From: Candidatus Kaiserbacteria bacterium RIFCSPHIGHO2_01_FULL_58_22
GTDB taxonomy: Bacteria; Patescibacteriota; Minisyncoccia; Phycocordibacterales; UBA2100
Direction: 5' to 3'
Length of the DNA: 20,733 nt
NCBI GenBank assembly: GCA_001781445.1
Contig: MFLB01000047.1
Coordinates: forward strand, 1-20,733
In this document: piece after piece, positions 13,310 through 20,733 of the stretch
Layout of the letters: each line of letters starts with the position of its first letter
How positions within the stretch are numbered: position 1 is the first letter of the stretch
Notes under the pieces: model-generated
The model's input: the letters and a program-made list of their open reading frames with translations, nothing else
What the model was told of the DNA's origin: nothing
Databases searched by the model: none
Position numbers and translations under genes: made by a program

Positions 13310-13387
13310 TCGTAAACGTCCTATACGTCATGCGTGCCATGCACTTCCGGCGATTAGAACGTCTATAACGTCTCGAACAATTAGAAC
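13310..13387 (+). repeat. Degenerate short-period repeat and possible promoter before rseP
   Basis: AACGTC/TATACGTC-like units recur (AAACGTCCTATACGTC, then GAACGTCTATAACGTC) together with two copies of ATTAGAAC. TATAAC at 13364-13369 is a candidate -10, 18 nt before the rseP ATG. No ORF is supported here. Confidence 0.4.
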
Positions 13388-14479
13388 ATGCTCACCGCAT
13401 TGCTTGTCGTCGCGATACTCGTGTTGCTCATCGTCGCGCACGAGCTCGGGCACTTTATCGTCGCGAAGCTTTTTCGCGTGCGCGTGGAGGAGTTCGGCAT
13501 CGGGTACCCGCCGCGCGCGTTCACGCTCGGGAAGCTGGGCGGCACCGAGTACACGCTCAACTGGATACCGTTCGGCGGATTCGTGCGGCTTTTCGGCGAC
13601 ATCGGCGAAGGCGAGCGCGGGCGGGGGAGCCTCGTCGGCGCGCATCGAGGGGTGCAGGCCCTGATCCTCGTCGCGGGGGTCGCGATGAACGCGCTCGCGG
13701 CCTGGATGCTCTTCGCCGCCGCCTATCACGCCGGCATTCCGCGGGTGGTCGAGGAGCGCTCGCCCGGCGAATCCGTGCGGCTCCTCGTCGCGCAGGTCGT
13801 GCCCGGCTCCCCGGCGGATTCCGCCGGTCTCGCGCCCGGCGATGAGATGCTCGGGATCAGCGACGCGGAAGGCGCGGCGCTCGACGAGCCGACGCCGGCG
13901 GCGTTCTCCGATTTCATACGCGCGCGCGGCGGCAAGCCCGTAACGCTTTCGTACGTCCGCGCGGAAGGGGAGATGAGCGCGACCATCGTGCCCGCGCACG
14001 CGGTGATCCCCGACGAGGCGGGTCGTCCAGCCGTCGGGATGGCGCTCTACCTCGTGAGCGAGCAATCGCTCTCGTGGGGCGCGGCCGCGATGGAGGCGTT
14101 CTCCGCGCTCTCAAACTCGTTCCGCGCCGTCGCGGGGGGCTTGCTCTCCATCGCGGAGCGCGTCGTCGCGGGGAAGCCGAGCCTCTCCGGGGTCGTCGGC
14201 CCTATCGGCCTCGTCGGCGTCGTGGGAGACGCCGCGCGAAGCGGCGTGGGCAACCTCCTCGCGCTCGCGGCGTTCATCTCGGTCAATCTTGCCATCATAA
14301 ATCTCGTGCCGATACCGGCTCTCGACGGAGGCCGCCTGCTCCTCCTCGGGATCGAGGCGGCGATGCGCCGGAGCGCGCCGCGGCTCGCGCTCCATGTGAT
14401 GAACGCGCTCGGCGTCGCTCTCATCGTCTTTCTGATGGTAAGCGTCACGTTCAACGACATCGCGCGCCTCCTTGCCTGA
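13388..14479 (+). CDS. rseP: RseP-type site-2 zinc metalloprotease (PDZ-containing)
   Basis: Intramembrane zinc protease that cuts membrane-bound regulators such as anti-sigma factors or remnant signal peptides. The 363-aa protein has the zinc motif HELGH at 18-22 within the first membrane helix, then FGIGYPPRAF and PFGGFVRLFGD, a second helix about 95-118, a PDZ domain about 128-200 (VAQVVPGSPADSAGLAPGDEML), the VVGPIGLVGVVG stretch, and NLVPIPALDGGRL with the third zinc ligand in LDG near the C-terminus. One PDZ domain, rather than the two of E. coli RseP, resembles the Gram-positive RasP/Eep form. Its stop codon (14477-14479) touches a long hairpin. No sigma/anti-sigma pair is in the window, so its substrate is unknown. 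Confidence 0.94.
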   Translation: MLTALLVVAILVLLIVAHELGHFIVAKLFRVRVEEFGIGYPPRAFTLGKLGGTEYTLNWIPFGGFVRLFGDIGEGERGRGSLVGAHRGVQALILVAGVAMNALAAWMLFAAAYHAGIPRVVEERSPGESVRLLVAQVVPGSPADSAGLAPGDEMLGISDAEGAALDEPTPAAFSDFIRARGGKPVTLSYVRAEGEMSATIVPAHAVIPDEAGRPAVGMALYLVSEQSLSWGAAAMEAFSALSNSFRAVAGGLLSIAERVVAGKPSLSGVVGPIGLVGVVGDAARSGVGNLLALAAFISVNLAIINLVPIPALDGGRLLLLGIEAAMRRSAPRLALHVMNALGVALIVFLMVSVTFNDIARLLA

Positions 14480-14518
14480 TATCAACGATCCTGCACGGTC
14501 GTGCAGGATCGTTGATAT
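14479..14518. repeat. Long perfect hairpin overlapping the rseP stop
   Basis: Perfect 18-nt arms ATATCAACGATCCTGCAC and GTGCAGGATCGTTGATAT with loop GGTC. It begins on the last base of the rseP stop codon and ends 43 nt before the proS -10. No T-tract follows, so it is not a canonical intrinsic terminator, though it may still end or protect the transcript. Confidence 0.85.
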
Positions 14519-14560
14519 GGCGCGGGCCGCGGATTGTTTTGCAAAGCGCGTTTCGGGGCT

Positions 14561-14566
14561 TACAAT
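14561..14566 (+). promoter_or_regulatory. -10 hexamer for proS
   Basis: TACAAT, 7 nt before the ATG at 14574. An in-frame ATG at 14565 overlaps the hexamer, so 14574 is the better start. Confidence 0.5.
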
Positions 14567-14573
14567 GCGCCCG

Positions 14574-15830
<1,257 letters not shown>

Positions 15831-15923
15831 GTTCCAATTATCAATTCTGAATTTCCGATCAAGCTCCAAATCCCAATGCGCGATTGATAATTAAGTCATT
15901 GAAAATTGAAAATTTCGACCCAT
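15831..15923 (+). repeat. AT-rich degenerate repeat region before mreB
   Basis: A sharply AT-rich patch in a GC-rich window. AATTATCAAT (15836-15845) is mirrored by ATTGATAATT near 15883-15892, and GAAAATTGAAAATT-type units repeat just before the gene. GATAAT at 15886-15891 is a possible -10, giving a leader of about 30 nt. No ORF here. Confidence 0.45.
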
Positions 15924-17009
15924 ATGGCGCAATCGTTCACACAAAGTCTGCGGGGTCTCACGGATCGAGTTCTTGCCTTGCTATCGAACGATATCGGGAT
16001 CGATCTCGGCACGGCCAACACCCTTGTCTACGCGAAGGGGCGCGGGATCGTCATCAACGAGCCGTCCATCGTCGCGGTCAACCATAAGACGGGGCAGATC
16101 GTCGCGGTGGGAGCGCAGGCGAAGGAGATGCTCGGGAGGACCCCCCAGCACATTCAGGCCGTACAGCCCGTCATCGACGGCGTCATCTCCGATTTCGAGG
16201 TCACTTCGGAAATGCTCTCGTATCTCATCGGGAAAGCGCAGATGGGGCACGGCAAGCTCCTGGGACCGCGCGTGACGATCGGCGTGCCCTCCGGCATCAC
16301 CTCGGTCGAGGTGCGCGCGGTGCGCGACGCCGCGCGCGCGGCCGGCGCCCGCGAGGTGCACATCATAGAGGAGCCGATGGCCGCGGCGATCGGCATCGAG
16401 CTTCCGGTGCATGAGCCGCGCGGAAGCATGGTCATCGACATCGGGGGCGGCACGACCGACATTGGCGTCGTTTCCCTCGGCGGCCTCGTCAATGCGCGCA
16501 ACGTGCGGATCGCTGGAGACCGCTTCAACGCAGACATCGTCGCCCACGTGCGCAACGAGTTCAAGGTGCTTATCGGCGAGAAGACCGCCGAGGAGCTGAA
16601 GATCGCCCTCGCTAGCGTTTCCGCGAACCGCGATCGGATAGAGGCTTTCGCGCGCGGCCGCGATCTCGTTACCGGACTGCCGCGCGAGATCGTTATTACC
16701 GACAACGACATCCGCAACGCGATCGGGCACTCCGTCGAGGAGCTCGTGGAAGCGGCGAAAGAGGTATTGGAAACGACGCCGCCGGAATTGGTCGCCGACA
16801 TCATGCAGAAGGGCGTCTATCTCGTCGGGGGCGGTGCCTTGATCCGCGGGCTTCCGGAATTCCTGACCGAGTCGCTCGGCGTCCCCGTCATCGTCGACCA
16901 GGATCCGCTCACGGCCGTGGTGCGCGGCACGAGCGTCGTTCTCGACGACATCGACCGGTACCGCGAGGCGGTACTCAAATCCGACGATGAGCTCGTACCG
17001 ACTGAATAA
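15924..17009 (+). CDS. mreB: MreB rod-shape determining protein (paralogue 2, operon copy)
   Basis: Cytoskeletal ATPase guiding the elongation wall machinery. The 361-aa protein opens with a likely amphipathic membrane-binding helix (MAQSFTQSLRGLTDRVLALL), then phosphate-1 DIGIDLGTANTLVY (23-36), the EEPMAAAIGIELPV stretch, phosphate-2 VIDIGGGTTDIGVVSLGG, LVTGLPREIVI, and YLVGGGALIRGLPEFL. This is a textbook MreB and closer to the standard form than the copy at 9968. The ATG at 15924 is preferred to an in-frame TTG at 15906. Its end overlaps the mreC start by 23 nt, so the mre genes are tightly coupled. Confidence 0.96.
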   Translation: MAQSFTQSLRGLTDRVLALLSNDIGIDLGTANTLVYAKGRGIVINEPSIVAVNHKTGQIVAVGAQAKEMLGRTPQHIQAVQPVIDGVISDFEVTSEMLSYLIGKAQMGHGKLLGPRVTIGVPSGITSVEVRAVRDAARAAGAREVHIIEEPMAAAIGIELPVHEPRGSMVIDIGGGTTDIGVVSLGGLVNARNVRIAGDRFNADIVAHVRNEFKVLIGEKTAEELKIALASVSANRDRIEAFARGRDLVTGLPREIVITDNDIRNAIGHSVEELVEAAKEVLETTPPELVADIMQKGVYLVGGGALIRGLPEFLTESLGVPVIVDQDPLTAVVRGTSVVLDDIDRYREAVLKSDDELVPTE

Positions 17010-17772
17010 CGGACGGGGCGCGCGGCGCCTTTGGGCGGCGACGCTCGCGCTCGCGCTCGTGCTCGCGCTCGATCTCTTGAGCGGAGGAGCGCTCCGCTCT
17101 CTCGCACGCGGCGCCGCGCTCCCCGCGTGGAGCGCGGGGTCCCGGATCGCCTCCGCGGTTTCGGGGAGCGGTTTCTTTTCGAGCCGCCGCGCCCTGCAGG
17201 AGGAGAACGACGCGCTGAAGCGCGAACTCGCGCTCCTCCGCGTGCGCGCGGCCGAGGCGCGGGTGTTGCGGGACGAGGCGGAGAAGCTCCGCGCGCTCTC
17301 CGGCCTCGCGGCGCTCACTCCGGGGGTCGCGGCGCCCGTTGTTTCTTCGGCGAGCGGCTCTCCCTACGGAACGTTCCTGATAGGAGCCGGCACGGAGAAC
17401 GGCGTCGCAAACGGCGATCTCGTGCTCGCGGGCAACGGGGCGGGAGGCATCGTCATCGGCCGCGTGAGCGAACCGGGCGCGCGCCGCTCGCTCGTTACGG
17501 AGCTGTTCGCGCCCGGCGCGCGCCTTGAGGCGACGATCGCGGGCGCGCCCCTCGAAGCCGAAGGAAGGGGAGAGGGGAACGCGCGCGCCGAGGCCCCATC
17601 GACGCTCCCGGTCGCGGCGGGCGACGTCGTATTTTCATCGCACGCCGGCGGACGGGCGGTCGGCCTCGTCGGCGCCATACGGGAGGAGCCGGGGAGCGCA
17701 TACAAGACCGTCTTCATCAGGACGCCTCCGGTCTCGGAGCTCGGCTTCGTCTATGTCATTCCGCGCGAGTAG
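16987..17772 (+). CDS. mreC: Rod-shape determining protein MreC
   Basis: Periplasmic scaffold linking MreB to PBP2 and activating it. The 261-aa protein has one membrane segment (about 15-34, LWAATLALALVLALDLL), a coiled coil around 67-105 (RRALQEENDALKRELALL followed by RAAEARVLRDEAEKLRAL), then the beta-rich MreC core with SASGSPYGTFLIGAGTENGV, NGDLVLAGNGAGGIVIGRV and a C-terminal FVYVIPRE. The order membrane helix, coiled coil, beta domain is diagnostic. It overlaps the upstream mreB by 23 nt and its stop lies 1 nt before the mreD ATG. It is somewhat short compared with typical 280-360-aa MreC proteins. Confidence 0.92.
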   Translation: MSSYRLNNGRGARRLWAATLALALVLALDLLSGGALRSLARGAALPAWSAGSRIASAVSGSGFFSSRRALQEENDALKRELALLRVRAAEARVLRDEAEKLRALSGLAALTPGVAAPVVSSASGSPYGTFLIGAGTENGVANGDLVLAGNGAGGIVIGRVSEPGARRSLVTELFAPGARLEATIAGAPLEAEGRGEGNARAEAPSTLPVAAGDVVFSSHAGGRAVGLVGAIREEPGSAYKTVFIRTPPVSELGFVYVIPRE

Positions 17773-17773
17773 G

Positions 17774-18037
17774 ATGCGAATAGGGCTGTTCGCGCTAGGC
17801 GTTCTCGGGGCGATCTTCGGGCCGCCCGTGCTTCCGCTCATCGCCATGGCCGTATCGGCGATCCGGTACCCCGCGTGGGAGATCCTACTGCTCGGCCTTC
17901 TCGTCGACTTTCTGTGGCTACCGGCTTTTCCCGTCTCGCTTCCGCTCTTCACGATAGCGTCTCTCGCCCTGCTCTGGGGACTCGAACCTATGCGGAGGGA
18001 ATTCATGGCGGGGGAGAGCGGTTTACCCGGTTGGTGA
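17774..18037 (+). CDS. mreD: MreD-like small membrane protein (87 aa)
   Basis: Called MreD mainly from position between mreC and PBP2 and from its hydrophobicity. It has about three membrane segments (4-27, 36-51 and 55-70; MRIGLFALGVLGAIFGPPVL begins it) and ends GLEPMRREFMAGESGLPGW. Typical MreD is about 160-170 aa with five or six segments, so this is roughly half length. The start codon follows the mreC stop by 1 nt. Sequence similarity to MreD cannot be asserted by eye; a lineage-specific reduced MreD is the simplest reading. Confidence 0.65.
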   Translation: MRIGLFALGVLGAIFGPPVLPLIAMAVSAIRYPAWEILLLGLLVDFLWLPAFPVSLPLFTIASLALLWGLEPMRREFMAGESGLPGW

Positions 18038-18064
18038 GCGATGCGCCGCGGGCTCGGGAATTGG

Positions 18065-18070
18065 TATAGT
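18065..18070 (+). promoter_or_regulatory. -10 hexamer for the PBP2 gene
   Basis: TATAGT, 6 nt before a GTG at 18077. If used, the annotated PBP2 start at ATG 18041 would be untranscribed from this promoter, so the GTG would be the real start. Confidence 0.45.
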
Positions 18071-18076
18071 ACGAGC

Positions 18077-19828
18077 GTGCTGTTCCCGAAACGCCGCTTG
18101 AACGGATACGAGATCGCGCCCGACGAGATATTTTTGGATTCGTCCAATCTCCCCGGGCGCGACGATCCGCAGTTCGAGGCCCGCGTCGTGAGGCCTCTCG
18201 GAAATCGGGCGATCGCGAGCGTCGGCATCGCGTTCATCGCCGCAACACTCGTGTTCGCCGCCCGCTCGTTCGAGCTCGGCGTCGTACACGGCAAGACGTA
18301 CGCGCAGGTCTCGCGCGAGAATCGCCTGGATCATTCCCTCGTATTCGCGATCCGCGGGGTCATTTCCGACCGCACGGGCAGACAGCTTGCCTGGAACGCC
18401 GCGCCCGCTCCGGAGGCCCCGTCTCTCGCGAGGTCTCCTTCCGCGACGTCGAGTGCCGCCCGGCCGGAAGCCGGATCCGGCGTGTTTTCTCTGCGGAGAT
18501 ACGCCGACATGCCGGGCCTCTCGCACATTCTGGGTTTCGTGCGCTACCCCAAGGCGGATAGCGCCGGGCATTGGTGGCGCGAGGAGATGCTCGGAGTTTC
18601 CGGCGCCGAGCTCGTCTTCAACGACGTTCTCGCGGGCGAGAACGGGACGCTGATGGTGGAAACCGACGCTTTTGGGAACAAGGAGGAGCAGAGCATCATC
18701 GAGCTCGCCCGGAACGGGGAAGACGTCGCGCTTTCGATCGACGCTGAGGTGCAGAGCAGGCTGTTCTCGTATGTTAGCGCGCACGCGGCGCGGCAGGGAT
18801 TTACTGGCGGCGCCGCGGCGATCATGGACGTGCGCACGGGCGAACTGCTCGCGCTCACGAGCTTTCCCGAGTACGACAACGCGGCGTTCACGAAAGGCGA
18901 TGCGGCGGCCGTGCGCGCGGCGTCCGCGGATCCGCGGACGCCGCTTCTGAACCGCGCCGTTTCGGGCCTCTATGCGCCCGGTTCGATCGTCAAGCCCATC
19001 TTTGCCGCGGCCGCTCTCAACGAGGGAGTCGTCGCTCCTGAAACGAAGATACTCTCCACGGGCGCGATAACGATACCCAACCCCTACGATCCCTCCAAGC
19101 CCTCGGTGTACCGCGATTGGACGGTGCACGGGCTCGTGGATATGCGGGAGGCCATCGCCGTTTCCTCCGACGAGTATTTCTATCAGATCGGCGGCGGGTA
19201 CGGCTCGCAGAGAGGCCTCGGAATACGGCTCCTCGACGAGTACGCCCGGCTCTTCGGCCTCGGATCGCCATCCGGCGTGGAACTTTTGGGCGAAGAGGCG
19301 GGCGTCATCCCGACGCCGGAGTGGAAAGCCGCCGTGTTCGGGGAGGACGATCCCTGGCGCATCGGCAACACCTACCACACCGCGATAGGGCAGTACGGGT
19401 TCCAGATCACGCCTCTGCAGGCCGTTTCTTTCATCGCGGCGATTGCGAACGGAGGAGAGCTCCTGCGCCCCTCGATACGCGCGAGCTCGACGCCGGTATC
19501 CGCGCCCGTTGGCATTCCCGACGATTTCCTGCAGGTCGTCCGCGACGGCATGTGGCTCGCGGTTACTTCAGATAGGAGGGACGCGACGGTAAAGGTCTTG
19601 AACATCCCCGGGTTCGCCATCGCCGCGAAAACGGGCACGGCGCAGATCGGCGCGCGCAACCAATGGATCAACTCGTGGTCGGCGGGGTTTTGGCCCGCGG
19701 ACGATCCGCGCTATGCCTACGCGGTCGTTTTGGAAAAGGCTCCGGCGGGGACGCTCTCCGGCGCCGCGCCGGCCCTGCGGCCGTTTTTCGAGTGGCTCAT
19801 CGCCGCGCACCCGGAATACGTTCGATAA
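18077..19828 (+). CDS. mrdA: Penicillin-binding protein 2 (elongation transpeptidase)
   Basis: Class B PBP cross-linking peptidoglycan in the elongasome, partner of MreC and RodA. Counting from the GTG at 18077 (583 aa): membrane segment about 45-64, pedestal domain with FAIRGVISDRTGR, and transpeptidase domain with active-site SIVK (Ser303, Lys306) in YAPGSIVKPIF, second motif SSD (363-365) in SSDEYFYQIG, and KTG (518-520) in AAKTGTAQ. SxD instead of SxN is usual for PBP2-type enzymes. A low-complexity Ala/Pro/Ser stretch (about 109-134) interrupts the pedestal domain. An ATG at 18041 gives 12 more residues and is the alternative start; the leaderless -10 favours the GTG. No RodA/FtsW gene is in the window. 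Confidence 0.94.
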   Translation: MLFPKRRLNGYEIAPDEIFLDSSNLPGRDDPQFEARVVRPLGNRAIASVGIAFIAATLVFAARSFELGVVHGKTYAQVSRENRLDHSLVFAIRGVISDRTGRQLAWNAAPAPEAPSLARSPSATSSAARPEAGSGVFSLRRYADMPGLSHILGFVRYPKADSAGHWWREEMLGVSGAELVFNDVLAGENGTLMVETDAFGNKEEQSIIELARNGEDVALSIDAEVQSRLFSYVSAHAARQGFTGGAAAIMDVRTGELLALTSFPEYDNAAFTKGDAAAVRAASADPRTPLLNRAVSGLYAPGSIVKPIFAAAALNEGVVAPETKILSTGAITIPNPYDPSKPSVYRDWTVHGLVDMREAIAVSSDEYFYQIGGGYGSQRGLGIRLLDEYARLFGLGSPSGVELLGEEAGVIPTPEWKAAVFGEDDPWRIGNTYHTAIGQYGFQITPLQAVSFIAAIANGGELLRPSIRASSTPVSAPVGIPDDFLQVVRDGMWLAVTSDRRDATVKVLNIPGFAIAAKTGTAQIGARNQWINSWSAGFWPADDPRYAYAVVLEKAPAGTLSGAAPALRPFFEWLIAAHPEYVR

Positions 19829-19928
19829 TTTCGAGCTACGAGCTTCTCGCTTCGAGGAAATACAAGTCTTTCAGTTCGTTCCTCGCACCTCGAAGCTCGC
19901 GCGGCCTTGCTCGCGCAGACCGAGCGGG
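19829..19928 (+). repeat. Degenerate CGAGCTTC-type repeats between PBP2 and greA
   Basis: Short units such as TCGAGCTACGAGCTTC, CTTCGAGG, CCTCGAAGCTCG recur in both orientations before the greA promoter. No ORF is supported. Confidence 0.4.
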
Positions 19929-19934
19929 TATAAT
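19929..19934 (+). promoter_or_regulatory. -10 hexamer for greA
   Basis: Consensus TATAAT, 18 nt before the first ATG (19953). Transcription would start about 10-12 nt before the ATG, so this gene has a short leader rather than none. Confidence 0.5.
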
Positions 19935-19952
19935 GCTCCGCGACCAATACGT

Positions 19953-20432
19953 ATGATGAACGACGAAACGAATTATTTAAGCAGGGAAAAATTCGATGAG
20001 CTGACCGCGGAGCTCGAACATCTGAAAACGGTGCGGCGGCGCGAGATAGCCGAACAGCTCGAGTATGCCCGCTCGCTGGGCGACCTCTCCGAGAACGCCG
20101 AATATGAGGAGGCGCGCAATCTCCAGGCCGCGAGCGAAGATAGGATCCGCACCATCGAGGGAGAACTCGCCCGTGCGCGCATCATTGAGCACAACAAAGG
20201 GGGCAAGAGTAGCGCCGTCTCCCTAGGAAGCGTCGTCACCATCCAGAAGCAGGGTGAGAAGGAGGAGCATACCTACGAGATAGTGGGGAGCGCGGAGGCG
20301 AACATGCAGGAGCACAAAATATCCCACCTCTCGCCGCTGGGAAGCGCGCTGATGGAAAAGAAAAAAGGGGACGTGTTCTCCTTCGAGACCCCCAAGGGCG
20401 CCCAGAAATACAAGATAGTGAACATCAAATAG
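19953..20432 (+). CDS. greA: Transcription elongation factor GreA
   Basis: Binds the RNA polymerase secondary channel and stimulates cleavage of backtracked RNA. The 159-aa protein has the N-terminal coiled coil with SREKFDELTAELEHLKTV, the acidic tip motif GDLSENAEYEEARN with the Asp and Glu that coordinate the catalytic metal, ASEDRIRTIEGELARARII, and the FKBP-like C-terminal domain with VSLGSVVTIQ, YEIVGSAEAN, ISHLSPLGSALM and KKGDVFSFETPKG. Length and domain order are normal. Two adjacent ATGs (19953 and 19956) are possible starts. It is a single-gene unit. Confidence 0.96.
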   Translation: MMNDETNYLSREKFDELTAELEHLKTVRRREIAEQLEYARSLGDLSENAEYEEARNLQAASEDRIRTIEGELARARIIEHNKGGKSSAVSLGSVVTIQKQGEKEEHTYEIVGSAEANMQEHKISHLSPLGSALMEKKKGDVFSFETPKGAQKYKIVNIK

Positions 20433-20733
20433 GGAAGGCTTGGTTCAAGGACCCAGCGTAGACATCCTCGAACGGCACCGGCTCTTTTTCTTCCTGTTTG
20501 AGGCAAAATTGCCGTACACCAAAAAAGAGGGTTATTGAACTGCTGATTCATTAGAACCCATCTCAAAAATAATGGCGTAACGAGGCCGATTCCGCGCGAG
20601 CGAGGCGCCGAAGGAATCGGGAATCGGGGACAGGGAATCGGGGACAGGCACAGTTTTTCTACTAATCTTCACCCAACTCCCTAGCTGTAAAGAGGCCTGA
20701 TGCTTTGAGACATCCTCGCAGGAAATGCGGGTT
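20433..20733. other. Gene-free tail with short repeats
   Basis: No gene can be supported in these 301 bases. A 14-bp unit GGGAATCGGGGACA is tandemly doubled at 20619-20646 and followed by GGCACAGTTTTTCT. CCGATTCC (20586-20593) and GGAATCGG (20613-20620) form an inverted repeat around a GC-rich loop. GGGGACAGGCAC-like strings resemble palindromic repeats that accompany REP-associated IS200-like transposases in other bacteria (from memory, not verified), so this may be the edge or remnant of such an element. Confidence 0.4.

Noticed and set aside
20273..20566. Minus-strand 97-aa frame over the greA end and tail
   Set aside because: It mostly mirrors greA and shows no domain or promoter.

Overview
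The window reads as a compact, GC-rich bacterial chromosome segment, most likely from a Patescibacteria/CPR lineage. A parcubacterial affiliation is my best guess from gene content and protein style, not a proven placement. Signs are very short intergenic spaces, trimmed housekeeping proteins (219-aa UppS, 87-aa MreD-like protein, 212-aa delta-prime-like clamp-loader protein, prolyl-tRNA synthetase without the editing insertion) and several small lineage-restricted proteins. TGA is used as a normal stop. No tRNA, rRNA, CRISPR array or intact transposon was seen.

Left part (1-4859, minus strand): an isoprenoid block. Transcribed right to left it reads type I IPP isomerase, cis-prenyl (undecaprenyl) diphosphate synthase, mevalonate kinase-like GHMP kinase, diphosphomevalonate decarboxylase, class I HMG-CoA reductase and an archaeal-type HMG-CoA synthase cut by the window edge. 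The first four genes are joined by ATGA overlaps or a 1-nt gap. The block makes IPP/DMAPP and the polyprenyl carrier needed for cell-wall synthesis. No phosphomevalonate kinase or isopentenyl phosphate kinase is visible here.

Middle part (4958-12750): a 58-aa charged protein, a membrane-anchored PEBP/YbhB-like protein, and a 522-aa unrecognised protein whose C-terminal third looks like a caspase-fold (clan CD) cysteine peptidase. These are followed by a short ribosome hibernation factor, then methionyl-tRNA formyltransferase and peptide deformylase (both minus; the formyl-Met cycle), an 88-aa hypothetical, an MreB paralogue, a DUF1003-like membrane protein with an acidic coiled coil (minus), a delta-prime-like DNA polymerase III subunit and a small coiled-coil protein carrying an embedded palindromic element.

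Right part (12755-20432, plus strand): ribosome recycling factor, RseP/site-2 protease, prolyl-tRNA synthetase, then an elongasome operon mreB-mreC-mreD-PBP2, and greA. The last 301 bases contain no gene I can support, only short repeats.

Two window-wide patterns stand out. First, nearly every transcription-unit start has a TANNNT -10 hexamer 5-10 nt before the start codon, which implies leaderless mRNAs; genes inside operons instead use stop/start overlaps or, for frr, a Shine-Dalgarno. Second, there are many near-perfect palindromes, both between genes and inside coding sequences (def, fmt, the 12292 gene), some overlapping stop codons. This suggests small mobile palindromic elements that can insert in frame.
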